Source: Candidatus Nanopelagicales bacterium (GTDB lineage: Bacteria; Actinomycetota; Actinomycetes; S36-B12; UBA5976). From it: a DNA stretch of 5,671 nucleotides. The stretch lies in the NCBI GenBank assembly GCA_030831445.1, contig JAURLB010000185.1, forward strand, positions 1 through 5,671, read 5' to 3'. Below the pieces are notes generated by a model that worked only from the letters and a program-made list of their open reading frames with translations, was not told where the DNA came from and made no database searches. Positions 1-5,671 of this stretch are shown piece by piece (positions within the stretch are counted from its first letter, which is position 1; every line of letters starts with the position of its first letter). The position numbers and the translations under genes were made by a program.

Positions 1-1
1 G

Positions 2-295
2 GCAATGCGAAAAGCCGGAAAATTGCCAGGAGATGTTCATCAAGCGGTCTATACCCTTGAATATGGTGAAGCAACGCTCGAAGTTCACAAAGAAGACATA
101 AAGCCAGGCATGAAAGTTTTAATTATCGATGACGTGCTTGCTACTGGTGGCACAGCCCTTGCGGCAGCTCAGCTGGTGGAAAGTGCCCAAGCGGAAGTAG
201 TAGGTTTCGGATTCGTATTAGATCTTGAGTTTTTGGGTGGCAGAAATAGACTCAAGAAATACGCAATTCACAGTTTGAAGAGCATAACCTCATAG
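2..295 (+). CDS. apt: Adenine phosphoribosyltransferase, C-terminal part (5' end outside window)
   Basis: Apt is a cytoplasmic purine-salvage enzyme that converts adenine and PRPP to AMP and pyrophosphate. Only the last 97 or so codons are present; the reading frame is open to the left edge, so the ATG at 5 is almost certainly an internal Met, not the start. Numbering from that Met, the segment RKAGKLPG (residues 2-9) is the family's conserved flexible-loop region, LEYG (18-21) follows, and VLIIDDVLATGGTA (38-51) is the type I phosphoribosyltransferase PRPP-binding loop with its paired Asp and TGGT. Residues 58-78 fit the closing helix and strand, and the C-terminus lies where Apt proteins normally end. 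The gene ends TAG 17 nt before rel on the same strand, so the two are probably one transcript; apt-rel linkage is known in Actinobacteria such as Streptomyces. Identification is secure; the missing part prevents judging the whole protein. Confidence 0.95.
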   Translation, partial: AMRKAGKLPGDVHQAVYTLEYGEATLEVHKEDIKPGMKVLIIDDVLATGGTALAAAQLVESAQAEVVGFGFVLDLEFLGGRNRLKKYAIHSLKSITS

Positions 296-301
296 GGAAT
301 T

Positions 302-306
302 GGTGA
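302..306 (+). promoter_or_regulatory. Ribosome binding site of rel (GGTGA)
   Basis: GGTGA pairs with the TCACC part of the 16S rRNA 3' tail and lies 6 nt before the ATG at 313. An in-frame TGA at 304-306 excludes any start further upstream. A second purine run, AGGGA (294-298), overlaps the apt stop codon but is 14 nt away from the ATG, rather far. The 17-nt gap leaves no room for a separate promoter between apt and rel. Confidence 0.5.
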
Positions 307-312
307 ACACCC

Positions 313-2538
313 ATGTCTGGCGATAAATCAACGACTGATGTGGAAACGGCGAGTAATTTTCCCGAAGTTCTCGCTCAATACGAAACAGAACTCAAAGCAG
401 TTTTGAGTACGCTCAAAAAATATCACCCAAAATCTGACTCTGATCTTGTGAAACGTGCATTCGAAAAAGCGGCGTATTTGCATCGCTATCAATTGCGCAA
501 GAGCGGTGAACCATATATTTCCCATCCACTTGCCGCAGCACTTATTCTTGCTGACCTTGGTATGACGGCGCCAACTCTGGCAGCAGCAATCCTGCATGAC
601 ACCGTCGAAGACACTGAATATTCATTACAGGAACTTCAAGCCGAATTCGGAGAAGAAATAGCGCTCTTGGTTGACGGCGTGACGAAACTCGACAAAGTGA
701 CGTATGGGGAAGCTAGCGCTGCTGAGACTGTGCGAAAAATGGTCGTTGCAATGGCGCGTGATATTCGCGTGTTGGTCATCAAGTTAGCCGACCGGCTTCA
801 CAACATGCGAACTCTCAATTTTGTTACCCCAGAAAAGCAGCAGGCTAAGTCGAGGGAAACCTTAGATATTTTTGCTCCGCTTGCCCATAGGCTTGGTATG
901 AATACGTTGAAATGGGAACTGGAAGATCTCAGTTTCAAGTATCTCAACCCAAAACGGTATGAGGAAATTATTCGCCTAGTTGAGACTAAAGCTCCTGAGC
1001 GAGATAAGGCACTGCAAGAAGTCATACGTGAAGTTGAAACGGATCTCAAGAGTGGTGGGGTCAAGGCAACGGTGGTCGGTCGGCCAAAACATTACTACAG
1101 CGTGTATCAGAAAATGATTGTTCGCGGTCGAGATCTCGATGAGATTTATGACCTCATCGGAATTCGTATACTTGTGAAGAATGTTGGAGACTGCTACAGC
1201 GTGCTAGGTCGAATCCACGCCAAGTGGAATCCAGTCCCTGGACGATTCAAAGATTACATTGCGATGCCAAAATTCACGATGTATCAGTCTTTACACACAA
1301 CCGTGATTGGTCCACATGGAAGGCCAGTAGAGTTTCAAATTCGCACCGAGGACATGCACAGACAAGCGGAATATGGAATTGCGGCACATTGGCGCTACAA
1401 GGCGAGTAAAGATGCCAAGGCCCCAGATGACTTGTCGTGGCTTCGACAATTGTTGGATTGGCAGCGTGAAGCAGAAGATCCAGATGAATTTTTGGATTCG
1501 CTGCGCTATGACCTCGCGTCGAAAGAGGTGTATGTATTTACACCGAAAGGTGACGTAATGGCGCTTCCTGTGGGCTCAACTCCAGTTGATTTCGCGTACA
1601 GTGTTCACACCGATGTTGGGCACCGATGTGTTGGTGCACGAGTGAATGGCAAGTTGGTTCCACTTGAATCTCAATTGTCTAATGGTGATGTTATTGAGAT
1701 CTTCACATCAAAAGCGCAAGATGCGGCACCGAATCGAGACTGGCTCAACTTCGTCGCAAGTTCCAGAGCAAAAGCCAAAATAAAAGCGTGGTTCTCCAAA
1801 GAGCGTCGAGAAGGTGCCGAAGAGGTCGGCCGCGATGCGATTGTGAAGGGGATGCGCAAACAAGGCTTGCCGTTACAACGACTTATGACTCCAGCGATTA
1901 TGAATTCCCTCGCAGCGGACTTGCGCTATCCCGATGTGACTGCGTTGTATGCGGCAGTTGGGGACAATAAGATTTCTGCATCATTCATCATTCAACGACT
2001 ACTGCAATCACATGGCGGGGTTGAAGGGTTACTTGAAGACCTTTCTGAAACTGTCACGCCAACCAGAGTTTCACGCAAAAAAGGTTTACCGCAATCCGAT
2101 CCAGGAGTCGAAGTTGAGGGTGCGGCAGACATCATGGTCAAACTCGCACGTTGTTGCACGCCAGTGCCGGGGGATGAGATTGTGGGCTATGTAACCCGTG
2201 GTCATGGAGTAAGTGTCCATCGAGCGGATTGTTCAAATGTTGAAGCCATATCGGTAGAAAATCAGCGATTCTTGGATGTGAAATGGGCACCTCGAGCCAA
2301 CAGTGTCTTCCTGGTCAACATCCAGATAGAGGCAATTGATCGGGCGAGATTGCTGTCTGATGTCACGAAAGCGCTCTCGGATCATCATGTGAATATCTTG
2401 AGCGCTTCGGTGACCACAACTCGAGATCGTGTTGCACTCTCACGTTTTACGTTTGAAATGTCTGACCCACGTCACTTAGGTGGCATTCTTCAATCAATCA
2501 AGCAAATTGATGGTGTCTACGACTGCTATCGCGTCTAA
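313..2538 (+). CDS. rel: Bifunctional (p)ppGpp synthetase/hydrolase (long RSH, Rel)
   Basis: This 741-residue protein has full-length RSH architecture. It makes the alarmone (p)ppGpp from ATP and GDP/GTP and also degrades it, setting the stringent response in the cytoplasm and on the ribosome. The HD hydrolase domain (about 45-195) is intact: H71, H95-D96, E99-D100 and D160 in [11 protein letters not shown] match the metal and catalytic positions, unlike hydrolase-dead RelA. The synthetase domain (about 235-365) has [10 protein letters not shown] (256-265), D280 in YDLIGIR, RFKD (311-314), YQSLHTT (324-330) and E340 in VEFQIRT. RFKD is the RXKD form typical of bifunctional enzymes; E. coli-type RelA has EXDD. 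The regulatory half follows: TGS (about 404-463, with H432 in VHTD), a helical region, the zinc-finger/CC domain (C614-C615, H631, C640) and a C-terminal ACT domain (about 665-741). The start is the first ATG after an in-frame TGA. Being the only RSH gene here with both activities fits the single Rel of Actinobacteria. The stop overlaps that of the convergent DUF349 gene. Confidence 0.97.
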   Translation: MSGDKSTTDVETASNFPEVLAQYETELKAVLSTLKKYHPKSDSDLVKRAFEKAAYLHRYQLRKSGEPYISHPLAAALILADLGMTAPTLAAAILHDTVEDTEYSLQELQAEFGEEIALLVDGVTKLDKVTYGEASAAETVRKMVVAMARDIRVLVIKLADRLHNMRTLNFVTPEKQQAKSRETLDIFAPLAHRLGMNTLKWELEDLSFKYLNPKRYEEIIRLVETKAPERDKALQEVIREVETDLKSGGVKATVVGRPKHYYSVYQKMIVRGRDLDEIYDLIGIRILVKNVGDCYSVLGRIHAKWNPVPGRFKDYIAMPKFTMYQSLHTTVIGPHGRPVEFQIRTEDMHRQAEYGIAAHWRYKASKDAKAPDDLSWLRQLLDWQREAEDPDEFLDSLRYDLASKEVYVFTPKGDVMALPVGSTPVDFAYSVHTDVGHRCVGARVNGKLVPLESQLSNGDVIEIFTSKAQDAAPNRDWLNFVASSRAKAKIKAWFSKERREGAEEVGRDAIVKGMRKQGLPLQRLMTPAIMNSLAADLRYPDVTALYAAVGDNKISASFIIQRLLQSHGGVEGLLEDLSETVTPTRVSRKKGLPQSDPGVEVEGAADIMVKLARCCTPVPGDEIVGYVTRGHGVSVHRADCSNVEAISVENQRFLDVKWAPRANSVFLVNIQIEAIDRARLLSDVTKALSDHHVNILSASVTTTRDRVALSRFTFEMSDPRHLGGILQSIKQIDGVYDCYRV

Positions 2539-3746
2539 GCGTGCTTCATAGCGGCATCGAGAAGCGCTCGAGCACTTGCAACTTGCGCTTCAAGAGCACT
2601 CACTTCGGAAGAGCCGTTACGGCGAGCTATTTCGAGCTCTTTTTCTAGCTTGTCCACATTATCTTGAAACTTGCTAGCGGTACTTGCAGCGAACGCTTTA
2701 CGATTTGGGTCGGTTTTTCGCCATTCCTCGAGTTCGGCCTCTTTGATTGCATTTTCAACAGCTGAAAGTCGCGCTTCAACTTCTTTAACGTTCTTACGTG
2801 GAACATGCCCAATCTTTGACCATTCTTCGCGAATTTTTTTGAATGCGCTGCGCGCACGCTTGTGGTCTGTCACTGGCACGAGCTCTTCGGCGCGTTGAAG
2901 TAGTGCATTCTTTTTCTCAAGGTTTGCCATCTGCTCTGATTCTTGACCCTCGAGCGCTTTAGAACGTGCCTCATAGAAAGCGTTTTGCGCTTCGCGGAAT
3001 TGATTCCACAGTTTTTGTTCGTCCTTCTGGTTTCCACGTGGTGCGGCTTTCCAAAGATTCAAAAGTTCTTGGAAACGCTTTGCAGTTCTCATCCAGTCGG
3101 TAGAGGTTGCTAATTGTCGGGCTTCTTCGATAATCGCCGTCTTTGTCGCCTTCGACTCCGCACTTACCTTCGAAAGCTCAGCAAAATGCGCCCGGCGTGC
3201 GCGATCAAATGCCCAACGAGCATTCTTGAACCGTACCCACAACGCTTCATCATTTTGTTTCGTTGTGCGAGGAAGTCGTTTCCATTCGGCGAGCAATTCT
3301 TCGAAACGTGCTTGGGTGGCTTTCCACTTGTTAGACGTTGCAAGTGTTTCTGCTTCTTTGGCGATTTCCTCTTTGCGAAGGAGTGCAGCTTCTCGAGCTA
3401 ATGCTCGATGTGCATCTCTTTCAGCAGCGACAGCATCAGCTAAGAGCAAAATTTCTGTGGCAAGTACACCAAAAACTGAGAGATCTCCAAGAACATTTGG
3501 CTCTTCAAACTGCGCCTTCAGCTTGGTTGCCATTTCTCGAGCCCCTGAAATTGAACCAACGCCAGCTTTTAATCGCTCAAGAACGAGTTTCGCGTCTGCT
3601 AAGAGATTGTCATAGCGGGTGGTGTAAAACACGAGTGCTTGCTCAGCGTTACCTGCTGTGTACTGACCCACTTGTCGGGCGGTACCTTCAAATATGACGA
3701 AGACGGTGCCATCTTCGAGTGCGTGTCCAAACTGATGTGTAATCAT
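2535..3746 (-). CDS. DUF349 domain-containing protein, three repeats, function unknown
   Basis: This 403-residue, highly charged and mostly helical protein lacks a signal peptide or membrane segment, so it is probably cytoplasmic. The N-terminal 35 or so residues ([19 protein letters not shown] at 11-29) look like a small beta domain seen in actinobacterial members, followed by a helical stretch (about 36-120). Three DUF349-type repeats follow at about 122-190, 197-268 and 277-345. Their cores align: [20 protein letters not shown] (141-160), [20 protein letters not shown] (218-237) and a third with [12 protein letters not shown] (306-317). A C-terminal segment (about 357-397) is predicted by eye to be coiled coil. 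The start is fixed by an excellent Shine-Dalgarno sequence; the ATG follows the cyclophilin TAA with no gap, so translation is probably coupled. The stop overlaps the rel stop by 4 bp. DUF349 has no assigned biochemical function. Its place beside rel and hisS suggests, by inference only, a role linked to translation or growth control. Family call firm, function open. Confidence 0.88.
   Translation of the reverse strand: MITHQFGHALEDGTVFVIFEGTARQVGQYTAGNAEQALVFYTTRYDNLLADAKLVLERLKAGVGSISGAREMATKLKAQFEEPNVLGDLSVFGVLATEILLLADAVAAERDAHRALAREAALLRKEEIAKEAETLATSNKWKATQARFEELLAEWKRLPRTTKQNDEALWVRFKNARWAFDRARRAHFAELSKVSAESKATKTAIIEEARQLATSTDWMRTAKRFQELLNLWKAAPRGNQKDEQKLWNQFREAQNAFYEARSKALEGQESEQMANLEKKNALLQRAEELVPVTDHKRARSAFKKIREEWSKIGHVPRKNVKEVEARLSAVENAIKEAELEEWRKTDPNRKAFAASTASKFQDNVDKLEKELEIARRNGSSEVSALEAQVASARALLDAAMKHA
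2624..2644 (+). terminator. Weak candidate terminator for rel, inside the opposing gene
   Basis: GAGCT (2624-2628) and AGCTC (2635-2639) can form a 5-bp stem with a 6-nt loop, followed directly by five T residues (2640-2644). This has the form of an intrinsic terminator for rightward transcription, 86 nt after the rel stop. The stem is short and the DNA codes for the DUF349 protein on the other strand, so chance is a serious alternative. I saw no better candidate near the rel 3' end. Confidence 0.25.
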
Positions 3747-4490
3747 TTAGTTGTTCACCTCCACGAAGCTTGCATCAAGAATGCCAATAGCTTCAGCTGG
3801 TGCACCATCGGTAGCGCCAGCAGCAACACCCGCTGCAGCAATCTTTTCGACGATATCAAGACCTTGAATAACTTTGCCAAACACGGTGTAAGTGGGGGAG
3901 AGTTGGGAGTCTTGAAACACAATGAAGAACTGACTGCCACTTGTTCCTGGCTGACCTGAGTTAGCCATTGCTACGACGCCTTTCGCGTACGTCGCAGGAT
4001 TGGCCGTCGGTAAATTTTCTTCCGCTATTCGAAACCCAGGTGAACCCATTCCAGTTCCAGTTGGGTCTCCACATTGCAAGACGTAAATCCCTGAGGTCAC
4101 AATGCGATGACAAGGGGAGTTGTCAAAGAAATTATTCAGAGTTAAGAACTCCATTGAACTTGCGGTGACAGGGGCCAGACTCGCATCAACTTCGATCACA
4201 ATATCGCCACAATTTGTATTGAGGGTCCAGTTATATGTACCCGAATCTGTGGATGCCGCTGGAGCGGTTTGCCACTGTGATGGATTGGAGTTTGCGGATG
4301 GTGCCGGTTGGCAGACACCCGATGACGTTTCGGAATCGCCAGTAAAAAAGATTACAAAAATTACGGCCAAGATCGCGAGCCCACCAATGACGCCAAAAAT
4401 GAGTGACGTTGAACCGTTGCGGCCATTCTTGAGTTGTCGCTCACGCTTCGCCCTTGCTAATTCGCGCTCACGCTTATTTGAAGATGCCAC
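3747..4490 (-). CDS. Membrane-anchored cyclophilin-type peptidyl-prolyl cis-trans isomerase
   Basis: Cyclophilins catalyse cis-trans isomerisation of X-Pro bonds and help protein folding. With a GTG start at 4490 the protein has 247 residues. A basic cytoplasmic head (KRERELARAKRERQ, 6-19) precedes one transmembrane helix (about 28-50), then a Ser/Pro/Ala-rich linker and a cyclophilin domain (about 86-245) placed outside the membrane by the positive-inside rule. Active-site matches to human CypA are R129 in PCHRIV (R55), Q139 in LQCGDPTGTG (Q63), and Q187 and F189 in GSQFFIV (Q111 and F113). CypA F60 is Tyr136, W121 is Gln and H126 is Tyr; changes at the last two positions are usual in bacterial members. 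Four Cys (59, 94, 127, 140) all lie on the outer side. The frame is open upstream to an ATG at 4535, but GTG 4490 has a GGAGG site and gives the usual actinobacterial N-terminus (V/M-ASSxKRERELARAK). It is the first gene of a two-gene unit with the DUF349 gene. Confidence 0.93.
   Translation of the reverse strand: MASSNKRERELARAKRERQLKNGRNGSTSLIFGVIGGLAILAVIFVIFFTGDSETSSGVCQPAPSANSNPSQWQTAPAASTDSGTYNWTLNTNCGDIVIEVDASLAPVTASSMEFLTLNNFFDNSPCHRIVTSGIYVLQCGDPTGTGMGSPGFRIAEENLPTANPATYAKGVVAMANSGQPGTSGSQFFIVFQDSQLSPTYTVFGKVIQGLDIVEKIAAAGVAAGATDGAPAEAIGILDASFVEVNN
3755..3762 (-). promoter_or_regulatory. Strong ribosome binding site of the DUF349 gene
   Basis: Read on the minus strand this is GGAGGTGA, a full match to the anti-Shine-Dalgarno sequence, 8 nt before the ATG at 3746. 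It lies wholly within the last codons of the cyclophilin gene, where it encodes part of the C-terminal VEVNN, and it decides the DUF349 start. Confidence 0.85.
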
Positions 4491-4494
4491 TTTT

Positions 4495-4499
4495 CCTCC
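4495..4499 (-). promoter_or_regulatory. Ribosome binding site of the cyclophilin gene
   Basis: On the minus strand GGAGG lies 4 nt before the GTG at 4490 (GGAGGAAAAGTG). It decides for this GTG over the in-frame ATG at 4535, which has no comparable site upstream and would add 15 residues unlike the family N-terminus. Confidence 0.8.
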
Positions 4500-4544
4500 A
4501 AGGCCCTTAAGGTGGGTAAGTCTAAGAGGTAGCAAGATATGGCG

Positions 4545-4572
4545 AAAATACCCATCTCCCGAGGCTCTTCAA
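4545..4572 (-). promoter_or_regulatory. Candidate promoter of the cyclophilin-DUF349 unit
   Basis: On the minus strand TTGAAG (4572-4567) and TATTTT (4550-4545) are separated by 16 nt and resemble sigma-70 type -35 and -10 boxes. They would start transcription near 4538, giving a leader of about 48 nt before the GTG. The region must hold a leftward promoter because the gene on its other side is divergent, but the match is modest and was found by eye. For the rightward gene I saw only a -10-like TAGGAT at 4575-4580 with no clear -35 box. Confidence 0.35.
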
Positions 4573-4604
4573 TGTAGGATTGTGCTGCCGCAGACCGTCT
4601 ATCT

Positions 4605-4613
4605 GAGGGGTGA
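4605..4613 (+). promoter_or_regulatory. Ribosome binding site of the MBL hydrolase gene
   Basis: GAGGGGTGA resembles the consensus GGAGGTGA and leaves 5 nt from its G-run (ending 4610) to the GTG at 4616, similar to the 4 nt used by the cyclophilin gene. The alternative GTG at 4610 lies inside this purine run, so it would lack a properly placed site. An in-frame TGA at 4604-4606 rules out anything further upstream. Confidence 0.55.
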
Positions 4614-4615
4614 AT

Positions 4616-5284
4616 GTGCTTATCACAGGGTTTCCTGCCGGCCCGTGGGCAACGAATTGTTGGATTCTTGCCCCGAGCCCTAATTCTGAATGTCTCATAA
4701 TTGATCCGGGATACGACTCGCTTGAGCCGATAAAAGACATATTGCTTGCCCAGAACCTCAAGCCGGTTGCGGCACTCCTCACGCACGGGCATATCGATCA
4801 CATGTGGAGTGTTACCCCGTTAGCTGATAGTTACGAGATTCCAGCGATGATTCACGATGCGGATCGGAATTTGCTGAGTCACCCTGAGAATGCAATTAGC
4901 GATGCAGGTAGAGACATGATTGTGCAACTTGGAGGAAAATTTCAAGAACCTCAGCAGGTAACAACGTTTTCAGGTGTTGCAGACATTTCACTTCTCGGCT
5001 TTAAGTTTTCCATTCTCCACTTACCTGGTCACACTCCAGGATCTATCGGATTCTTCCTCAATGAACATGAAACATTCTTCAGTGGTGATGTGTTATTCCA
5101 AGCAGGTATCGGCAGGACTGATTTGCCGGGTGGCGATATCTCAAATATGCAGGGAAGTATTCAAAAGTTGTTTCGAGTTCTTCCTGATTCCACAAGTGTG
5201 CTGTGTGGTCATGGAAATTCAACCACAATTGGAGATGAGCGAAAGTCCAACCCATATATTCAAGATTGGATTAAACATGACTGA
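4616..5284 (+). CDS. Metallo-beta-lactamase-fold hydrolase, glyoxalase II-like
   Basis: This 222-residue protein is a single-domain cytoplasmic MBL-fold enzyme expected to bind two metal ions (Zn or Fe). All metal-binding motifs are present: THGHIDH (56-62, giving H57, H59, D61, H62), H139 in LPGHTPGS, D158 in FSGD and H199 in [13 protein letters not shown] (166-174) and the N-terminal [12 protein letters not shown] are typical of the glyoxalase II-like/YcbL subgroup. It lacks the C-terminal helical domain that binds glutathione in classical glyoxalase II, and Actinobacteria mostly lack glutathione, so S-lactoylglutathione is an unlikely substrate; hydrolysis of another thioester is possible. 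The true substrate cannot be read from sequence. GTG 4616 is preferred for its ribosome binding site and the usual family N-terminus; GTG 4610 would add two residues. Its end overlaps hisS by 8 bp, a linkage common in Actinobacteria and suggesting co-expression. Confidence 0.93.
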   Translation: MLITGFPAGPWATNCWILAPSPNSECLIIDPGYDSLEPIKDILLAQNLKPVAALLTHGHIDHMWSVTPLADSYEIPAMIHDADRNLLSHPENAISDAGRDMIVQLGGKFQEPQQVTTFSGVADISLLGFKFSILHLPGHTPGSIGFFLNEHETFFSGDVLFQAGIGRTDLPGGDISNMQGSIQKLFRVLPDSTSVLCGHGNSTTIGDERKSNPYIQDWIKHD

Positions 5285-5671
5285 AATTTTTAAAGCACCA
5301 AAAGGTGTTCCAGATTATGTTCCTGAAGAGTCAGGAATGTTTCTTGCGGTCAAAGAAGCACTCATTGGGCCAATCTTGAATGCAAACTATCAATATATTG
5401 AATTACCGGTTTACGAAGATACAGCTCTCTTTGAACGTGGAGTTGGCCAGTCAACAGATGTCGTGCAGAAAGAAATGTTCACCTTTGAAGACAGGGGAGG
5501 TCGATCTATCACCTTGAGACCAGAGGGAACAGCTGGTGTGATGAGAGCGGTGATTGAACACAACCTTCATAAAGGCCAGTTACCATTGAAACTTTGGTAC
5601 GCAGGAGCCTTCTTCCGAGCCGAACGCCCACAGGCTGGGAGATATCGGCAGTTGCAACAAGTTGGAATTGA
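5277..5671 (+). CDS. hisS: Histidyl-tRNA synthetase, N-terminal part (3' end outside window)
   Basis: HisRS is a homodimeric class II aminoacyl-tRNA synthetase that charges tRNA-His in the cytoplasm. The window holds 131 complete codons plus two bases of a typical length of about 420. The frame begins [19 protein letters not shown], the usual HisRS opening with the KGxxD-type segment. Motif 1 lies around [10 protein letters not shown] (38-47), and TLRPEGTAG (79-87) carries E83 and T85, the histidine-binding positions of the E. coli enzyme. Motif 2 is [19 protein letters not shown] (107-125) with R114 and E116. Q128, equivalent to E. coli Q127, follows, and the cut codon GA- fits the next conserved Glu. 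The ATG at 5277 lies within the hydrolase gene (ATGACTGA overlap) and has no strong Shine-Dalgarno sequence, so initiation is probably coupled to termination of the upstream gene. Identification is certain; motif 3 and the anticodon-binding domain are out of view. Confidence 0.97.
   Translation, partial: MTEIFKAPKGVPDYVPEESGMFLAVKEALIGPILNANYQYIELPVYEDTALFERGVGQSTDVVQKEMFTFEDRGGRSITLRPEGTAGVMRAVIEHNLHKGQLPLKLWYAGAFFRAERPQAGRYRQLQQVGI

Larger units (their letters stand above)
4491..4615. other. Divergent intergenic region
   Basis: This 125-bp region separates the leftward cyclophilin gene from the rightward MBL hydrolase gene and is the only non-coding gap of note. It must carry promoters for both units unless transcription enters from elsewhere. 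Besides the leftward candidate and TAGGAT (4575-4580, a possible rightward -10), it contains the 8-bp palindrome CCTTAAGG (4505-4512), too short to call an operator. No RNA gene or riboswitch was recognised. Confidence 0.6.

Noticed and set aside
2834..2840. Run of seven T (seven A on the coding strand) in the DUF349 gene as a programmed frameshift site or sequencing error
   Set aside because: The repeat pattern continues in the same frame on both sides (FKKIREEW), so no frameshift is needed or indicated.
3226..3615. Plus-strand open frames of 95-129 codons opposite the DUF349 gene
   Set aside because: They mirror the repeated helical codons of the DUF349 gene, which has a strong ribosome binding site and recognisable repeats; the antisense products look like no protein family.
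4505..4512. Palindrome CCTTAAGG in the divergent region as an operator
   Set aside because: Eight bases with no second copy or flanking symmetry; it lies just upstream of the cyclophilin ribosome binding site and could easily be chance.
4120..4683. A 187-codon open frame on the plus strand across the cyclophilin N-terminal half and the divergent region
   Set aside because: It is antisense to a clear cyclophilin gene, runs into the hydrolase gene in another frame, and its translation shows no domain, only low-complexity Ser/Arg/Pro stretches expected from a reverse frame.
4457..4801. Minus-strand open frames opposite the start of the MBL hydrolase
   Set aside because: They cover the THGHIDH-encoding region of a clear gene on the other strand and extend into the cyclophilin start in another frame; no domain or ribosome binding site supports them.
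1..5671. Mobile element, CRISPR array, toxin-antitoxin or phage-defence system
   Set aside because: No transposase, integrase, direct-repeat array or terminal inverted repeats were seen; all six genes are conserved chromosomal genes in a familiar order with no gap large enough to hide another system.

Overview
The window is a compact, fully coding stretch of a bacterial chromosome. It carries six genes, two of them cut by the window edges: apt (3' end), rel, a DUF349 protein gene, a membrane-anchored cyclophilin gene, a metallo-beta-lactamase-fold hydrolase gene and hisS (5' end). The gene content and order (apt next to a bifunctional rel, then a DUF349 gene, a cyclophilin, a glyoxalase II-like hydrolase and hisS) match a neighbourhood known from Actinobacteria. 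Protein details agree: the actinobacterial type of cyclophilin with a KRERELARAK-like cytoplasmic head, and a DUF349 protein with a short N-terminal beta domain. Base composition looks moderate to low by eye (mid-to-high 40s % G+C). That is unlike Streptomyces or Mycobacterium and closer to small-genome aquatic Actinobacteria such as the acI/Nanopelagicales group. This placement is inference.

Layout. Positions 2-2538 (+): the apt tail and rel, 17 nt apart, probably co-transcribed. Positions 2535-4490 (-): a two-gene unit, cyclophilin first and then the DUF349 gene, joined as TAAATG. It converges on rel with a 4-bp overlap of stop codons. Positions 4491-4615: the only intergenic region of any size (125 bp), between divergent genes, so it should hold the promoters for both directions. 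Positions 4616-5671 (+): the MBL-fold hydrolase and hisS, overlapping by 8 bp.

Together the genes are housekeeping functions around nucleotide and translation status: purine salvage (Apt), (p)ppGpp synthesis and hydrolysis (Rel), histidine tRNA charging (HisRS), protein folding outside the membrane (cyclophilin), and two poorly characterised proteins (DUF349, MBL hydrolase). I found no mobile element, CRISPR array, tRNA/rRNA gene or clearly new system. The least understood conserved component is the DUF349 protein. The most unusual arrangements are the tight gene junctions: overlapping convergent stops, a Shine-Dalgarno sequence inside the preceding gene, and overlapping hydrolase/hisS ends.
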